DNA from: Trichoplusia ni
Taxonomy: Eukaryota; Arthropoda; Insecta; Lepidoptera; Noctuidae
DNA: 64,000 nucleotides
Assembly (NCBI RefSeq): GCF_003590095.1
Contig: NC_039493.1
Coordinates: 9,300,001 to 9,364,000 of the forward strand
Direction: 5' to 3'
Shown here: in pieces, positions 38,701 through 51,600 of the stretch
How positions within the stretch are numbered: the stretch's first letter is position 1
Layout of the letters: the number at the start of each line of letters is the position of its first letter
Translations under genes and position numbers: made by a program
Notes under the pieces: model-generated
The model's database searches: none
Told to the model about the DNA's origin: nothing
The model's input: only the letters and a program-made list of their open reading frames with translations

Positions 38701-40621
38701 CATCAGACTACCAAACTGAGTGTGGAAATAAAATTAAGGCTTCTTTCTCGGTATTATCTGATCATGAGGTGTTATCAAAGGTTTTGCAAATCCATAAGAA
38801 ATTTGTCCAAGCCTAAGTCTATTCAGACTAAGTCTAGGTAAATCGTAGATCTATCACCCTGTGCGTAAAACACAAAGGCGCCTTACGCAGCATACTAATT
38901 AAAGACACCCACATACTTTATTCAATTTCATCAATTTCAGATACAATAGCATTATATTTGCGACACTCCTTTGGGTGGCAAGTGTCATAGGAAAGGAGAT
39001 GACAGACATCGAGGCTTTAGGAGCGCAGCCGAGCCATTGCACGTATGAATACGCTTATGACATGTACGGAGCCCACTGTGCCGGCCGGCGACTCGGCAAG
39101 ATCCCGAAATTGAGAACTGGCATTGAGGTAAGCAGAGTCATGACAATAATTAATTATAGACAAGTCGACAGTTTTGCACGACCTAAAATTAGTGATATCC
39201 CGCAACTGTTTCAAATTAATCCTTGAGATAAGCATCTTCTGCACCTGCATACCTAAAGTTTGTGAACTAGCTCGTAGAGTTGAAATGATTAAGGTAGGTA
39301 TGATAGATAAAGAAAGATAATAAGACGTTTTGTTAAAGAAGTCGGGATAGATTGATGGATTTGGTTAAATCAGAGCCCCATTAAGACGTCTTAATTTCAA
39401 TGACAACAAAACATCTGGTAGTTGGTACCTATAAAATGATAAATAAACATGTTGTTTTCTTTACAGATTCTAGACTTCAGTGACAATAAACTCCAAGAGC
39501 TGACTTCTGAAACATTATCAAGTTACTCCAGCATCAAGTTCCTGTACCTTGCCGACAACCACATCTACACAATAGACGAAGACGCGCTCTCGCCGCTCAC
39601 CGACCTGCAGACCCTGGACCTTTCTAACAACGTCATACTAGAACTACCCAACTCCATATTTCAGCTACCCTCACTGAGAAAACTGTATCTCAGGGGAAAT
39701 CCCATATTTCACAAGTCCAGTGAACTTACGATAGACAAACCTATTAAAGCACCACTAGATCTTTTGGACATATCGGACTGCAAGATGAAGGAGTTGCCAG
39801 ACTGGGGCTATCTCCCTCAGCTAGCTTTCTACAACATCTCCCACAACCCCCTGACGTCCCTTAACACGGAGCACTTTACCGTCATGTGTAACCTCGAGAA
39901 AGTGGATCTCACAGAGTCCATAAATAATATGAAGCTGTGCAGTATCAGATCCACAGTATTATGGTTCCAAGAAAAGCGAGTGTTTTTCCAATTAGAAGAC
40001 TATTCGAAGCTTAATACTAGACGTGAGTGAATTCTACTTCAAATAAATAAATTTATGGTTGGTTCATACATAGTTCAGAGTGAATCTATAACAATTCCTT
40101 TTTAATTTTCAGAGTTTCAAAACTGTCCAGTTCCAGAAGATTCAGGAAACTTCAATGCGACCTACCATAGGTGCAAGGCCGAATATTTACAGGTAAGACA
40201 TTTTTACAGGATAATATTAATATAAATAAATACCCAACCCTAATTCCCCTAGCTTATTGTTCACCATAAAATTATATGTAAGTATTAGCGCACATAGTTT
40301 TAACCAAAGAAAAGACAATATTTAATCAGTAAGTAAATAGAGACCTCGTTTCCTCAAGGCCACCTGCACATTTTTCTTATTTATTGACGTTTGTATATGA
40401 TATTATTTCAGGTGCAAAGTATAAAGACATCGCGACGCACGTGGTTGACGATAGGTGGCGGTCTGGCCGGCTTCCTCGTCGGCTTCATGCTCCTGCTGTA
40501 CGTGATGCACAGGCATAACGTCGCGCAAACCAAGACAACCGCCGAGAAATTAAAACAAGCGAAGCCGGCTAACGACCCGGATAAGAACGCAACAGCTGTA
40601 CTCCTTGGTGACGTGTCGTAA
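32734..40621 (+). CDS. Small leucine-rich-repeat type I membrane protein
   Basis: Exons: 32734-32741, 38941-39127, 39467-40022, 40113-40192, 40412-40621. They give 346 residues. The first coding exon is only 8 nt (ATGCACAG|GTAATT). Joined to exon 2 it makes a signal peptide, MHRYNSIIFATLLWVASVIG, which exon 2 alone lacks. The ectodomain has an N-terminal cysteine pair, then about five or six LRRs of the LxxLxLxxNxI type (FLYLADNHIYTI, TLDLSNNVILELP, KLYLRGNPI, LLDISDCKMKELP), a C-terminal cysteine region, one transmembrane helix at about 288-309 and a short cytoplasmic tail rich in Lys. I cannot name an orthologue. Such proteins usually act in adhesion or receptor complexes, which is inference. 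The region after exon 1 is a 6.2-kb intron. Confidence 0.87.
32742..38940 (+). other. 6.2-kb first intron of the LRR gene
   Basis: It is bounded by a GTAATT donor and a TTTCATCAATTTCAG acceptor. No internal frame looks coding. A possible tRNA-like SINE head lies near 34919-34998. Confidence 0.75.
34919..34998 (+). mobile_element. Possible tRNA-derived SINE head
   Basis: TGGCGGAGCGGT (34919-34930) fits the pol III A box, and AATTCGATCCC (34988-34998) approximates a B box. The spacing is longer than in a real tRNA. No second copy was seen in the window. Confidence 0.3.
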
Positions 40622-42062
40622 TCACACATCTAGATTATTCACTCATTTCCCTGTAAGCCAAACGTTCAGATAGTGTGGTAATCATTTTCATGCCATGTAC
40701 GCAATACGTACAAAAGTAACTTGATAAGAAATGAAAATGTCAAGATACGGCCGTCTATGATTGTGATTTACGATTGTAATGCGTTCCCATTTAGATGTAA
40801 ATGAAAATTCAGGGCATAAAAAATCTGAATGTAATTAATAGTTCTTTTTTGCATTTAATATAGCTAGTAAGCATGATCTTTTTAAATGAGTATCGTGTTA
40901 TTCAAAGATCATTGTATGCATTACGTCACTTACCGTAAAAGCGCCTTTATGTCGAGGCAACAAGGTTCACTCTTGTATATTATTGTTACGAATGTGCGGT
41001 GTTCTATACCTTAGTAAACCTTACTACCTACTATCACGTCTCAGTACGATTAACTGTAATAAAAGTTAGTTTTTTTAAGAAAGTTGTATACTTGTATCTC
41101 TATTATTTAATACATTGAATATTTAAGGATAACATCAAGGCTTTAAAGGCTGACTAGTTGTAATATTGTGCCGTTTAAAAACCATTTGCTTGTCGTCATT
41201 AGTTACAAAATTATTATGCAAACTTGTGATCTATATACACCTTTTTAAAAAAGGAAGTTTGTAAGATGATGATGTTTCATAAATCTCTGAGAAATAACAT
41301 TAATAGGTATATTTAAGAATGTCAATCTAATGTATTTCAGCCTAAGAACGTCTTTAAGGTTCCAGTGGTCCAGTCAAATAAACGGGACTCGCTTGTAATT
41401 TAAGCTTATAATAAAAATAATGTACGCAAATTGACACTTGTAACATTATTTTTCTCAGAATTAAAGCAAATAAAGCAGTTAGTTTGATAGTGTTTGTATA
41501 CCATAGAAAGTAAGCATAGAGTAAGTTTACTTTCAGCTATTTTTCCATAGAGGCTAAACGACCACAAACTTTTTGCCAAAGACTCGATTAATAGTTGTAA
41601 ATAATAAATTAATAATCCCATCATAATGTTTCAATTTTCTCAATATTTTTCTATTTAATGTTATATACTGTAAGTAAAATAACTGTGATAAGTAATAAAA
41701 TTGTTACTAATTACCGCTTTGTTTAATTTATGGTAAATAAAAATCCAATTTCCCCATTTCAAAAATTAATTATATTTAAATGAAATTAACAAACTGAATT
41801 AAATCGTCACAAGCTAAAAATATGTTGCATTAAATGCTACGTTGATTTTTTTGTAATGTTAAAACATCTCCAACTCAATCGAAATGTATGTAAACTAAAC
41901 AAATCAATAAAAACAACAGCTGAGTAAACACGAACAGTGGTTCCTTCAGTTGGCACATTCCGATATCCTCGTCTACAGAGTCTGCCAGGACATGTTGTGG
42001 ATGCCAGCTTCAGGGTAATTCCGTTGAATGTTGTCCAAGTTTAGGGTAGTTTGACATTAATT
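40622..42062. other. Convergent 3' region of the LRR gene and UPF3
   Basis: It holds the 3'UTRs of both genes and no coding frame. A minus-strand ATTAAA at 41722-41727 could end the UPF3 transcript. Confidence 0.55.
41058..41063 (+). terminator. Candidate poly(A) signal of the LRR gene
   Basis: AATAAA lies 437 bases past the LRR stop codon. A further AATAAA at 41377-41382 is an alternative. Confidence 0.45.
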
Positions 42063-45000
42063 TCAGGTGTCTTTCTTTTCACTATCGTTAACGGATTTGG
42101 TTGGCGGCTGTGTGTCTTTTTCCTTCGCGAGACGCTGTTTACTAAACTTGCCCATGCCTGGCTGATAGATAACGAGGCTTGGACGATCCTGATAGAATAA
42201 AGAGAATGATATAGAATAGCAACACATTACCTTCGTCCTAACACATATTTCCTGTCAAGTGTTTAAGCTTACCTTATTTCTAATTCTTCTTTCTGTGCGA
42301 CGGTCACCACTTTCACTTTTCTCTTTCTCCTCTGAGCCCTCCCTATCGGATGACTTGCTCCTGTCGTCAAGTGACTTCTGCCTCTTGAGCACCGCCTCCT
42401 CCTTCACAGACTGTTCACCCGACTCTAAGCTATTCCTCCTCATCTTCGCCACACCGACAGTCGCGCTCTTTGGAAATGCTTCCTCACTGGTGTCCTTACT
42501 ACTTTCTTCCTGTTTCATCTTCTTATCCATTCCCTCTATAATTTTGGTCAAGTCGTCAGTCTTCACATGCGGCAGTTGTGTAAATGGTTTTATATCGTCG
42601 TGGTTTATTGACTTTCCTTTGTTTTCTAAAGACATGATTTTATTTATAGCTGATTGTTTGTCCGATTTTCCAAAATCGGTAGATTTGATTCGCTCCTTTC
42701 TAGTGTCGCTGTACTTTTTACTTTTTTGCTCACGCGGCGAGTCTTTGAACTTATCGCGTTTATCCTTTTTCGCGCCCCTGTCCGAGTCATCCCCCTGTTC
42801 ATCATCTCTTGCATTATCCCTCTTATCAGTTTCAAGCTTTTTCTTTTTGTCACTTAAAGAATTAATTCCAGCCTTGCGCTGGTCCCTATAAGATTTAGAT
42901 TCAAATACAGATCCATCTCGGTTCTCCGACTTGACTTGGTCATCACGCGCGTCACTCGCTTTCTCTTTCTCCCACTCTCTAGATTTAATCTTCTTAACCT
43001 CGCCGTCTCCAGTTTCTTCCTCCTAGAATTCATACATTATCAGAATGTTTTAAAGGTTAAATCACATAAGGTTGTAGCCATAGAGGAACTTTTTCCCGAA
43101 ATTTATTTTTGGTTGGAATTTAATTTGATTTTTTATTCGGCTCGGAAATGTTACCATGGCCATGAAATCAAAATCCAAAGCTTTATTTGACGAATCATGG
43201 AGAAGGAAGGGGCCGCAGCTTCTATATCTTATAGACAAATAGGTATTAACTTACATTTAAATAGGGATGTATCTAATCAAATTCTAATGTGCAGACTACA
43301 GGAGATGGGATACCAACTTTTATTACATGAAAAGTATTTACATTCTAAAATATTAAAGAATGAATTTACTTTCGATTATCGAGATACTTTAACTAAACTG
43401 AGATAAACAACACTTTCGCTGACACTAAAAAAATACTTGTAACAAAATTAACTATAATCCATTTAAATTCAATACTGTAAACCTTAAAACAAGTGTCACC
43501 ACCACTTTTCTGGCTACCTTCTTGTGTTTCTTTTTTATCACAGAATTTACCAGATGTCAGTGTGAAAGTATTGTGAGTTTTCGCAGACAGAGCGGGAAAG
43601 TGACTGTCCCAATCAGAGTCAGTACTGATGAACTCATCAGAACCATGAATACTTTTCAATTCAGTTTTGACAACGGCACACTTCACTTTACTCTTATGGT
43701 ATATTCTCTGTTCACCATACCAGAAACTGTGATTGTTGTATTTGTTGTCATAATAATCCGTATTGTCATTAAAGTTTTCATCTTCTGATATATCACCAGG
43801 CCTCTAAAGAAATAATTGAGTGAAGAGGGTAAAGTAAGTAGCATTTAATAGAATTGAGAGAGAAATGTTAGATGGAGTGAGTGTCAAATGGACTTGGCCA
43901 CATAATGGATGCATTAGTAATAATTTTAATATATTAAGTGATGCCCTATATCATTGACCAGATGGCATAATTAATATTATATTAGATCTTGGATATCAGG
44001 TTTATGAAATAAATTTCTAGAGTATTTCATTTACAACATATTATGTAGAGATTGCCCTTACTTATGCAATAATTATCTAGCAGTAATAATTATTCCTCAT
44101 TATAACCTGTCATTAAGAGAATGAGTAATTAGTATAAATTTAAGTTTAGATTTGCTCAGAAATGTTACCTTGATGGGATTTTCTTTGGTTTTCCTCTCTA
44201 TCCTCATTTTCCTCTTGTCATTCTCTCTCCTGCGACGCTCGTCACGCCCCCTCTTGTCCTGCTTGCGCGCCGCCAGGTACTCCAGCAAAGGAGTTGATTG
44301 TACCTTTTTGTCATTGGCTGGAAATATGCGAAGAAAATTTATTTAGAAGATGTCAATTATTAGTATGGTAAAAAAACTTGCATAATATAACTGTGACCAA
44401 GTTTTAGCCTGAGATACCTTGATATCAGTAAACAACCAAATACTTTAAAAAAATATTCATGTTTAGTTTCATTTCGTCTGTCTTCCTCAAATACAGTGCA
44501 CCCATATAAATAGACTATGTAGAATGTCTTACTATTTTATTGTGCTTTTTCTTTACCAGGCTACACCCTGTTACTTGGCCTTTTGCAACTATCAAATACT
44601 TTATCTGATCTAGATTTTAAGCCTATTGGAATCTGATAAAAATCAGGTTAATGGAGTTTAAATACTTGGTTTAAAACACAAATAAATAATTCAGTAGCAT
44701 TACAAGTTTAAACTTGGTCAATAACCATAGTGAACATTTACTATTTGTTTAAACATTCCTTACCATCATTCACAGGGTAAGAGTACTCAAGTTTTGGTTG
44801 GTTCTCAGTCTCAGGGTCTTTCTTGAGACCTTCCACAAAGTCTTGATAAATAGGGTCACTCTCTATGGTGCCACACTTTGGGTCTTTCTTCTTCTTTTTC
44901 TTAGGTATCCTCTGGAAAGGAGCATACTCCACTATGCCCACATACTCCACACCTGTAACATATTACAGAGTAATATTAGATTTAAACTCATTGCAAGAAA

Positions 45001-45690
45001 GCTAATAATGGGTTAAGTATATGAAAGTTCTTTGATTCAATACTTCGTTAATATAATCTTATTAGAATAATACACAAAACAGCCAAAATATGTCCCTTTG
45101 AACTAACATTTACTGATTTCATAATAAGTGCCACTTTTTGACAATGTCAATATTACTCTGTAAGTTAAATAAGCCAGTGCTCTTATGCATTGACTAGAAT
45201 AGTGAAGAGAAAATGTGGCACAGTACTGTTATAGCAATGTTTAACAGTGTATCATAAAGCTTTATCTGAAATCCCTTACCCTTTTCATCAAGAAACACAT
45301 ATCCATCAAATTTATCTCTAAACAAGTAAATATCGTCGACATTGACGAAGTTTATGTAAGCTCTACAATATAGGTTATTGCCAAGCGAAGGATCTGGCTT
45401 GGCAAAATAGAAATGGTCATGATCAGGTATTGGTGAAACCTGTTCCAAGAATGCTTCTTCAGTCATACTAGGCGGCAAGCGCCGGAGAATTATCTGAAAT
45501 AAAAATAACCTCATTTATACAAACTTGTCTTAGGCGCTTATTATTTACAGTCAACAATTTTCCAATATAAGCAAACAGTCACTTTAGTCAGCGGCCGTTG
45601 GGATTTTGTTTTCTTGTCCTTGTTCTTATTAATAAATGTTTTACTGCCCGAATCCGACTGCGAATCTTTAGCATCTTGATCTTCAGTCAT
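42063..45690 (-). CDS. Upf3: Nonsense-mediated decay factor UPF3
   Basis: Exons on the minus strand: 45690-45583, 45493-45280, 44952-44764, 44317-44169, 43803-43483, 43022-42273, 42188-42063. They give 618 residues. The Smg4/UPF3 RRM-like domain starts in exon 2 (ILRRLPPSMTEEAFLEQV, then AYINFVNVDDIYLFRDKFDG) and continues in exon 3 (EYVGIVEYAPFQ). It binds UPF2. A long Lys/Glu/Asp-rich low-complexity middle follows, and the last exon carries the exon-junction-complex binding motif (RPSLVIYQPGMGKF, about 579-592). UPF3 links the exon junction complex to UPF2/UPF1 in mRNA surveillance, shuttling between nucleus and cytoplasm. The exon 5 donor (AAG|GTTTAC) is weak but is the only one I found that keeps phase with exon 6. 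The better-looking GTAAAT in exon 5 would lead to an early stop. Start codon chosen as the first ATG in the exon. Confidence 0.95.
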
Positions 45691-46219
45691 TATACAATTT
45701 AATTGATTATATCCCTCAACTTTTTAGGCAATCGCTCAACATTATCAAAAAACCGTGTGTCGTGTGTAATTTTTTTGACATTTACTTGGCAGAAGGTATG
45801 TTGAACATTTTTAATTTACGTCAATATTTAGGCTTAGGTAAAATTCTATTCAGACAAATGTAGGTTTTAATCGCCTAATTTCAATAAAAATCCATTTTGT
45901 GACTCAGAAAATTTTACTTTTCACTTATCCTGCGGTTTACTGAGAAAAAGATACGAAAAATGATTTCTTTAAGTACGATATTATTATGTTATTCGTTCAG
46001 ATCTACTGTTGAGTATTATAATTTAGTCGATTTATAATTTTTCACTAGAACAACGAAATGTTCGGATCAATCGGATCATAAATAAAAAAAAACCTAATGT
46101 CAGTAGACATCAAAATAGTGCAATTTGTAGGTTATTTCTAAACTTATTTGTTTTATGAATTAAAACTTATAAAGTAACCTGCTTCATCAATACGTATTTA
46201 TTGCTTGTGTACCAAGCAT
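45691..46219. promoter_or_regulatory. Divergent promoter interval UPF3/mRpS28
   Basis: About 530 bases separate the divergent start codons of two housekeeping genes. It is AT-rich and TATA placement is unclear. It probably carries both promoters and 5'UTRs. Confidence 0.5.
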
Positions 46220-46940
46220 ATGTATCACATTAAAAGTGCCATTCAAGAAGTCGGCGGCATGATGCTGACCACTGCAAGAATAACCAAACATTTACGAAGA
46301 TCGAGTTGTATAATCAGTTCAAGAACCTTTAGCAGTCCGTCTGGTACAATTCAAAATGACCAAGGAGCTGTTCCGGATGCCTCCCCTGCAAAAGTCAATC
46401 CATCAGGCTTTGCGAAGGCTTTTGAAAAGCACTCACAAATTGCAGAACCTCAGGATAATGAACAGAACTATACATTCGCTTCACTATTAAGGAATTCCAA
46501 GCTTATGGATGTAAGTGAAGCAATCATAATGATAACCTTTGTTTACCACTTATGTTCATACTAATATTCTATCCGACATGAAGTAGTTTCTATATAAAAT
46601 TTTTCATGTTATTCAGGTTGCAAATGTTTCTTTAACTTAAATCCTTAATTTCCAGCTTGGAGATCCCACCAACAAGGTCGTCATTGGTAAAATATTCCAT
46701 GTTGTTGAAGATGACCTGTACATTGATTTTGGTTGGAAGTTCCACTGTGTATGCACCAGGCCTACCGTCCGAAGTGATGAGTATGTAAGGGGGGCGCGAG
46801 TAAGGATCCAAATCAAAGATCTAGAGCTGTCCTCCAGGTTCCTCGGCTCCAGCACTGACCTCACACTCTTAGAGGCTGACTGCAAACTCCTTGGTATTGT
46901 GTCAACACCAGTAAGAGCTAACACAGTGAGTGAGAAGTAA
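46220..46940 (+). CDS. mRpS28: Mitochondrial small-subunit ribosomal protein bS1m-like mRpS28
   Basis: Two exons, 46220-46510 and 46656-46940, join in phase 0 (GAT|GTAAGT ... TTTCCAG|CTT) and give 191 residues from the first ATG. A second start at 46259 ([16 protein letters not shown]) makes a better mitochondrial presequence and would give 178 residues. The conserved MRPS28 core is clear: [12 protein letters not shown], then [25 protein letters not shown], and [20 protein letters not shown]. It is a component of the mitoribosome small subunit. AATAAA follows the stop at 46976. Confidence 0.94.
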
Positions 46941-46975
46941 TAAAGTAAGAGATTTTTAGGTATAGTTGTATGAGT

Positions 46976-46981
46976 AATAAA
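46976..46981 (+). terminator. Poly(A) signal of mRpS28
   Basis: AATAAA lies 36 bases past the stop codon at 46938-46940. Confidence 0.6.
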
Positions 46982-48673
46982 TTATGTCGTTACAAAACTT
47001 GTTATAGTTTACTCTCATTCTGCTTAAGAACACCTTTATAACAGGACAATATAGCTAAAAACAATCAATACTATTATAAAAAATATTAAAGTGGCATTTT
47101 GTTTCTTATACTTCCATGTCTAAACCACTTCACCAATTGTGATGAAATTTTGTATACATATTTCTCTTTACTATTTTGGTAATTTGAAATTTGACTCAGG
47201 GTCAGGTTTGACCAACAACATTCATGTGGGCAGAGCCTTAAGCAAAAACTATTAATGATTTATTTAAACAAGTACATTAGCCCTCATTGCAGTGTAGATG
47301 AATTATAACAGGGCACAGGACTTTTGATAACTCTAATAATAACACAAGTATTAAGTCAACGTTTATTTAATTGACAAACATTTGGACAACATCAATAATG
47401 GCATAGGATAGCATCTATTTATTTATTGTCAGAACATTACTAATTACTTATATATTAGTAATCAGAACATTTTTAACATTCCTGTCTAATTATATTTGAA
47501 TACATTATTATTAGGATATATTTTATTCAAATTTAAGAATAATGTGTTATAAATAATTTGATGATACTGCAACATTATACATACAATTGTATTAATTCAA
47601 AATGGAATGTTAAAAATACATATTAATGGAGGATTCTTTACAAGAATCAGATGCTTAAAGTTAACTTTAAATAGAGAGATGTAATCTTGAGAAGAAGGGT
47701 AAATAGTTAATGCACTAAGTTTATACATTCATGGATTAAACACTTAGAACTTGATGATGTCAATATGTAAGATTCATAATTTACTTTTACATAAACTATA
47801 TTTTAAGGAATACAGCTCTCAGAAACCTACTTAAGATTGAAAAAGGTTTTAGTATAGTTCAACCTATTTTTTAAGTACATACTAGAATACAGATAGATTG
47901 TCTATTACCTAGCTTCCACACTCCTGTACTGCCCCAATCTGACTGATAGATTCCGATTTTTCGGTGACCAATCGATTTACAGATGAGGTATTTAAATACA
48001 GAACTACTAAGTACATATTACTATAAAGAACCATCTTGCTATAAGCTCAATCCACTTCAGTTCAATTTTTCTGTACATCTCTCCCAAGATCTTGACCAAC
48101 TGATTATCTCCAATATGTTGCCTTGTGCAGATAATTTATTTTAATATCACACTCGCTTGAGCTTTAAACTGTAAACATACATCTTCAAAGCTTGATTTAC
48201 ACAGTATAATGTCAGTAACAATACGCACTACGACTCTACATTGTATAATATAAATTTCTCAGAAGGAAAATTACTGTAAATATTGATACAAAATATCTTC
48301 GATTTTAATACAATCAAAGAAAAACACTATTAAAGGGTTTTTAGGTAAAGGTCTACAATATTAACAAAACCTGTGTACAGCTGTCCAAACGTGAAATGCA
48401 TTGTTATTAATCTACTTAATTATGAGATGGGTTTCTACATGCAGTGCACACCTAAACATGTACATAACACGTGTCAAACTTATTCCCTTCATAAAGGTCT
48501 CGGCATCATGAGGTACAAGCATCTAATATAATATGTATGTTGCATTTAAGCATCTCTTATCATATCATATGAATACGGCGGGTACTCGACGCTGTACCGA
48601 CGCTTACAAATGTTATTTTGTGACAGCGCAGGCAGTCACGAGATCATCTCATTTTCATTTTTCATGTGAGATT
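46982..48673. other. AT-rich spacer, probable glutaminase 3'UTR
   Basis: There is no coding frame. Much of it may be a long 3'UTR of the minus-strand glutaminase. A weak retrotransposon-like relic lies at about 47085-47240. Confidence 0.5.
47085..47240 (+). mobile_element. Degenerate retrotransposon-like relic
   Basis: TCTAAACCACTTCACCAATTGTGATGAAATTTTGTA resembles a phrase common in lepidopteran non-LTR element tails, split here as TCTAAACCACTTCACC and GTGATGAAATTTTGTA. The boundaries are guesses. Confidence 0.35.
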
Positions 48674-51600
48674 CTACTGCACTTTGTCGCCATTCCTTGA
48701 CACAATCTCCTGAATGCTCGGGTCTTTTACAGCATCGTCAGCGTCTGGTTTAACCTCCAATATTTCATCTACCGTTGAGGCTGATGGGTCCACAGGTTTG
48801 TCCACTGGGTGCGCGGCTTCCCACTCCTTCAGGTATTGAACTACGGCGGTATGTCCGAACGTTTCTGCCTCGTTGAGAGGTCGGCTTCCCCACCGGTCGC
48901 GGGGGTCATGCGGTACACCGCACTGGGCGAGAAGGAAGTCGACGCAAGCGAGGTGGCCCTCTGCAGCGGCAAGATGCAATGCGGTACGGCCGTCATAGTC
49001 AGACAGGGTCATATCCATACCAGAGAGATGGTGCCTGCAATACGAGAAAATTTTGGTCTGTAGATGTCATTAACAATACCGCCCAAACTACTTTTACTCA
49101 TGATTTATTACTCAATAACACCTACGCAATTCTGACAACTAAGTAGTCAAGCGAAACCTATGAAACAACGTACAGAAAATGGTAGCAAAAGAAAGTGGCC
49201 TATACCCAACAGTGAGTGATTCCGGTCTTAAATAACGATTATACAAAATAATAGACTTTTTGAGTATAACAAGCAGGTGAGCAGTGAGTAGGTACATTTT
49301 ATAATACTAGATAAGCTGTTACTAGTACTTGTTATGTACTTTGCCGAAAGCAATTTATTTCATAGGGTTCACCGGTACGGGAAGAAGTTTCGGGACAGAC
49401 CTCATGCTGTTAAACAAATGTAACTTAAATATATAGAATAGCTCACAAAATATTAATCGAGGCTTTTTTTGGGAACACTTACCTCCTCAGTGCGCTGAGA
49501 TCGCCGCTCGCAGCGGAGAACAGCAGGTTGACGATGTTGAGGCCGGTGGACTCAAATTTGTACCGACGTGGATCTTTTTTGTGACTCGCGTACCGAATAT
49601 TATCGTACTTGTGGAAGTTAAACCTCTTTATCAAATCCTGGACAAAAAAATAATCATTTTATTATATTCAAATTATTAATATAGGTATCACTAAAAAAAT
49701 GTGGTGGAAGAATATCTTACATCGCAGAACTGTAACCCTCTGCAGCTGTTTCCTAGGGGGTCCAGCGGTGGGGACCACGTGCAGATGCCCATAACGTTAG
49801 GGACAACTATAAGCATCGCGCCGGACACTCCTGACTTGGCTGGTAGACCCACTTTGAAGGCAAACTGTCCAGAGTAATCGTACATCCCACAGCTATGCAT
49901 CAGAGAGAGCACGTTCCGTACTGAGTCTGGCCGCAGTACTTTCTCATCGGTGATTGGACATATTCCTCCGTTTGCAAGAGTCGCAGCCATGATTGACATT
50001 ATATCGCAGTTTGCTTCCATCGAGCAACACTGTAACCAAATTGTAATTAGTAATCTATCGTTAAGTACTGAAAATTGTATTACTTAATTAAAAATATTAC
50101 AACAGTTGCTTTACCTGAAAATAGAAGTCCATACACTCACGTAAGTTAGTTTTTTCCGGGTAACATTTATATTCCCTCATGTAAAAGCCAAGGGCATAGT
50201 TTCTGTCAGCAGCTTCGCGTTCTGACAAAAATACTGCATTATTGAAACCTAGACCTTCGTTGCCAGCCAGACGACTAAAGAATGACATGACGTAATCAAA
50301 CTTTTCAGCTAGCGTCATTTCGGGTCTGTCCAAGGTCTTCAGTAATGAGCACACTAAAATCGCTCCAGCGTTAATCATCGGATTATGCGGTTTCACTGTG
50401 GATATTAATAATTTTATTAATGACAGCGTCAGCGTCGTTGGCAATTGTTGTTGTTGTTTCTTATGTTTATGCTCGTTCGATTCGTCATGCTCAAAACAAA
50501 TAGTATCACAGATGTAAGTGTTATTAGTAGGTACTTACTATTATAGTCGAGAACGAGTTCATTGAAGTTGCGGCCGCTGGGCTCGGTGCCAACATATTTG
50601 TGTACCACGTCGGGCCCCAGAGTTTCGAGGGCCATCGCGTATGTGAGCGGCTTGCTGCACGACTGCAGAGTGAATGGGACATTCACGTCACCTAAACAAA
50701 AAAAGCTGTTTGAGTATCACGTCCATCATCATTGACAGGATACCGTCATTCATAGCAGGTATTGAAAAATGTATTTACCAATAGAGAATCTCTGGCCATC
50801 TATGGTGCAGACGCTCACGCCCCAGCTGTCAGAGCTTGCCCTGGCTAGCTGCGGTATGTAACTGGCCACTTTGCCGTCGGTGTTACTTTTAGCCGCCCAA
50901 TACATTTCTTCTATGTCTTTTATAAAGTCTTGGAAATCGGGAATAACGAATTGGCTACGGAATGCTCTAGTTATCAAAACAATGTTGGGTGCAATCACTT
51001 CCTTGAAGGACTTCCTGTCCAGCTTTAGGGTTTCGGGCGAGCCTCCTTCAAAGTTAGATTCCTTGTGCACTTTGTACAAGTTGTGCATTACTTCTTTAAC
51101 GCGCGTATCATTTTTTCTTATTCCAGTGGTCCTCAAGGCCTGTAAATTGAGAAATACTCACTTACAAAACGGATTTAGGAATCGAAACCGACATCTGTAT
51201 TAATAGTTTTTCTGTCTACAGATATGCGTTATCAAACCAAAAAAAGTTAATAAGTACCTAGGTATAAAGCATAAACTTACGGCCAAAAACTTTCCAACTG
51301 GGAGAAGGCCGGAGTCTTCATTTTTGAACATGTCAAATATGACATCGTCTGCATTCTTGTGAGGACCTTCACGAACCCTGAAGAAAAAAAACTGATATAA
51401 TAAAAGGTTTTAGTTGCTAAGTAAATTTTGCACTACGTAACAAAAATGTAAAAAAAAACAAAGAAATGTTTAAACGTCTTACAAAACAAATAATACGTGT
51501 CGCACAATAATAGAAGCACTACTAGAGTGAATAAATAAAACTATTTACCTACATGCATTGGTACTTTATTTTTGTAGGACATCTACTTGCTATGCTAAGA

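Noticed and set aside
42259..42891. 210-codon plus-strand frame rich in Ser/Leu/Phe
   Set aside because: It is the antisense shadow of the Lys/Glu/Ser-rich exon 6 of UPF3.
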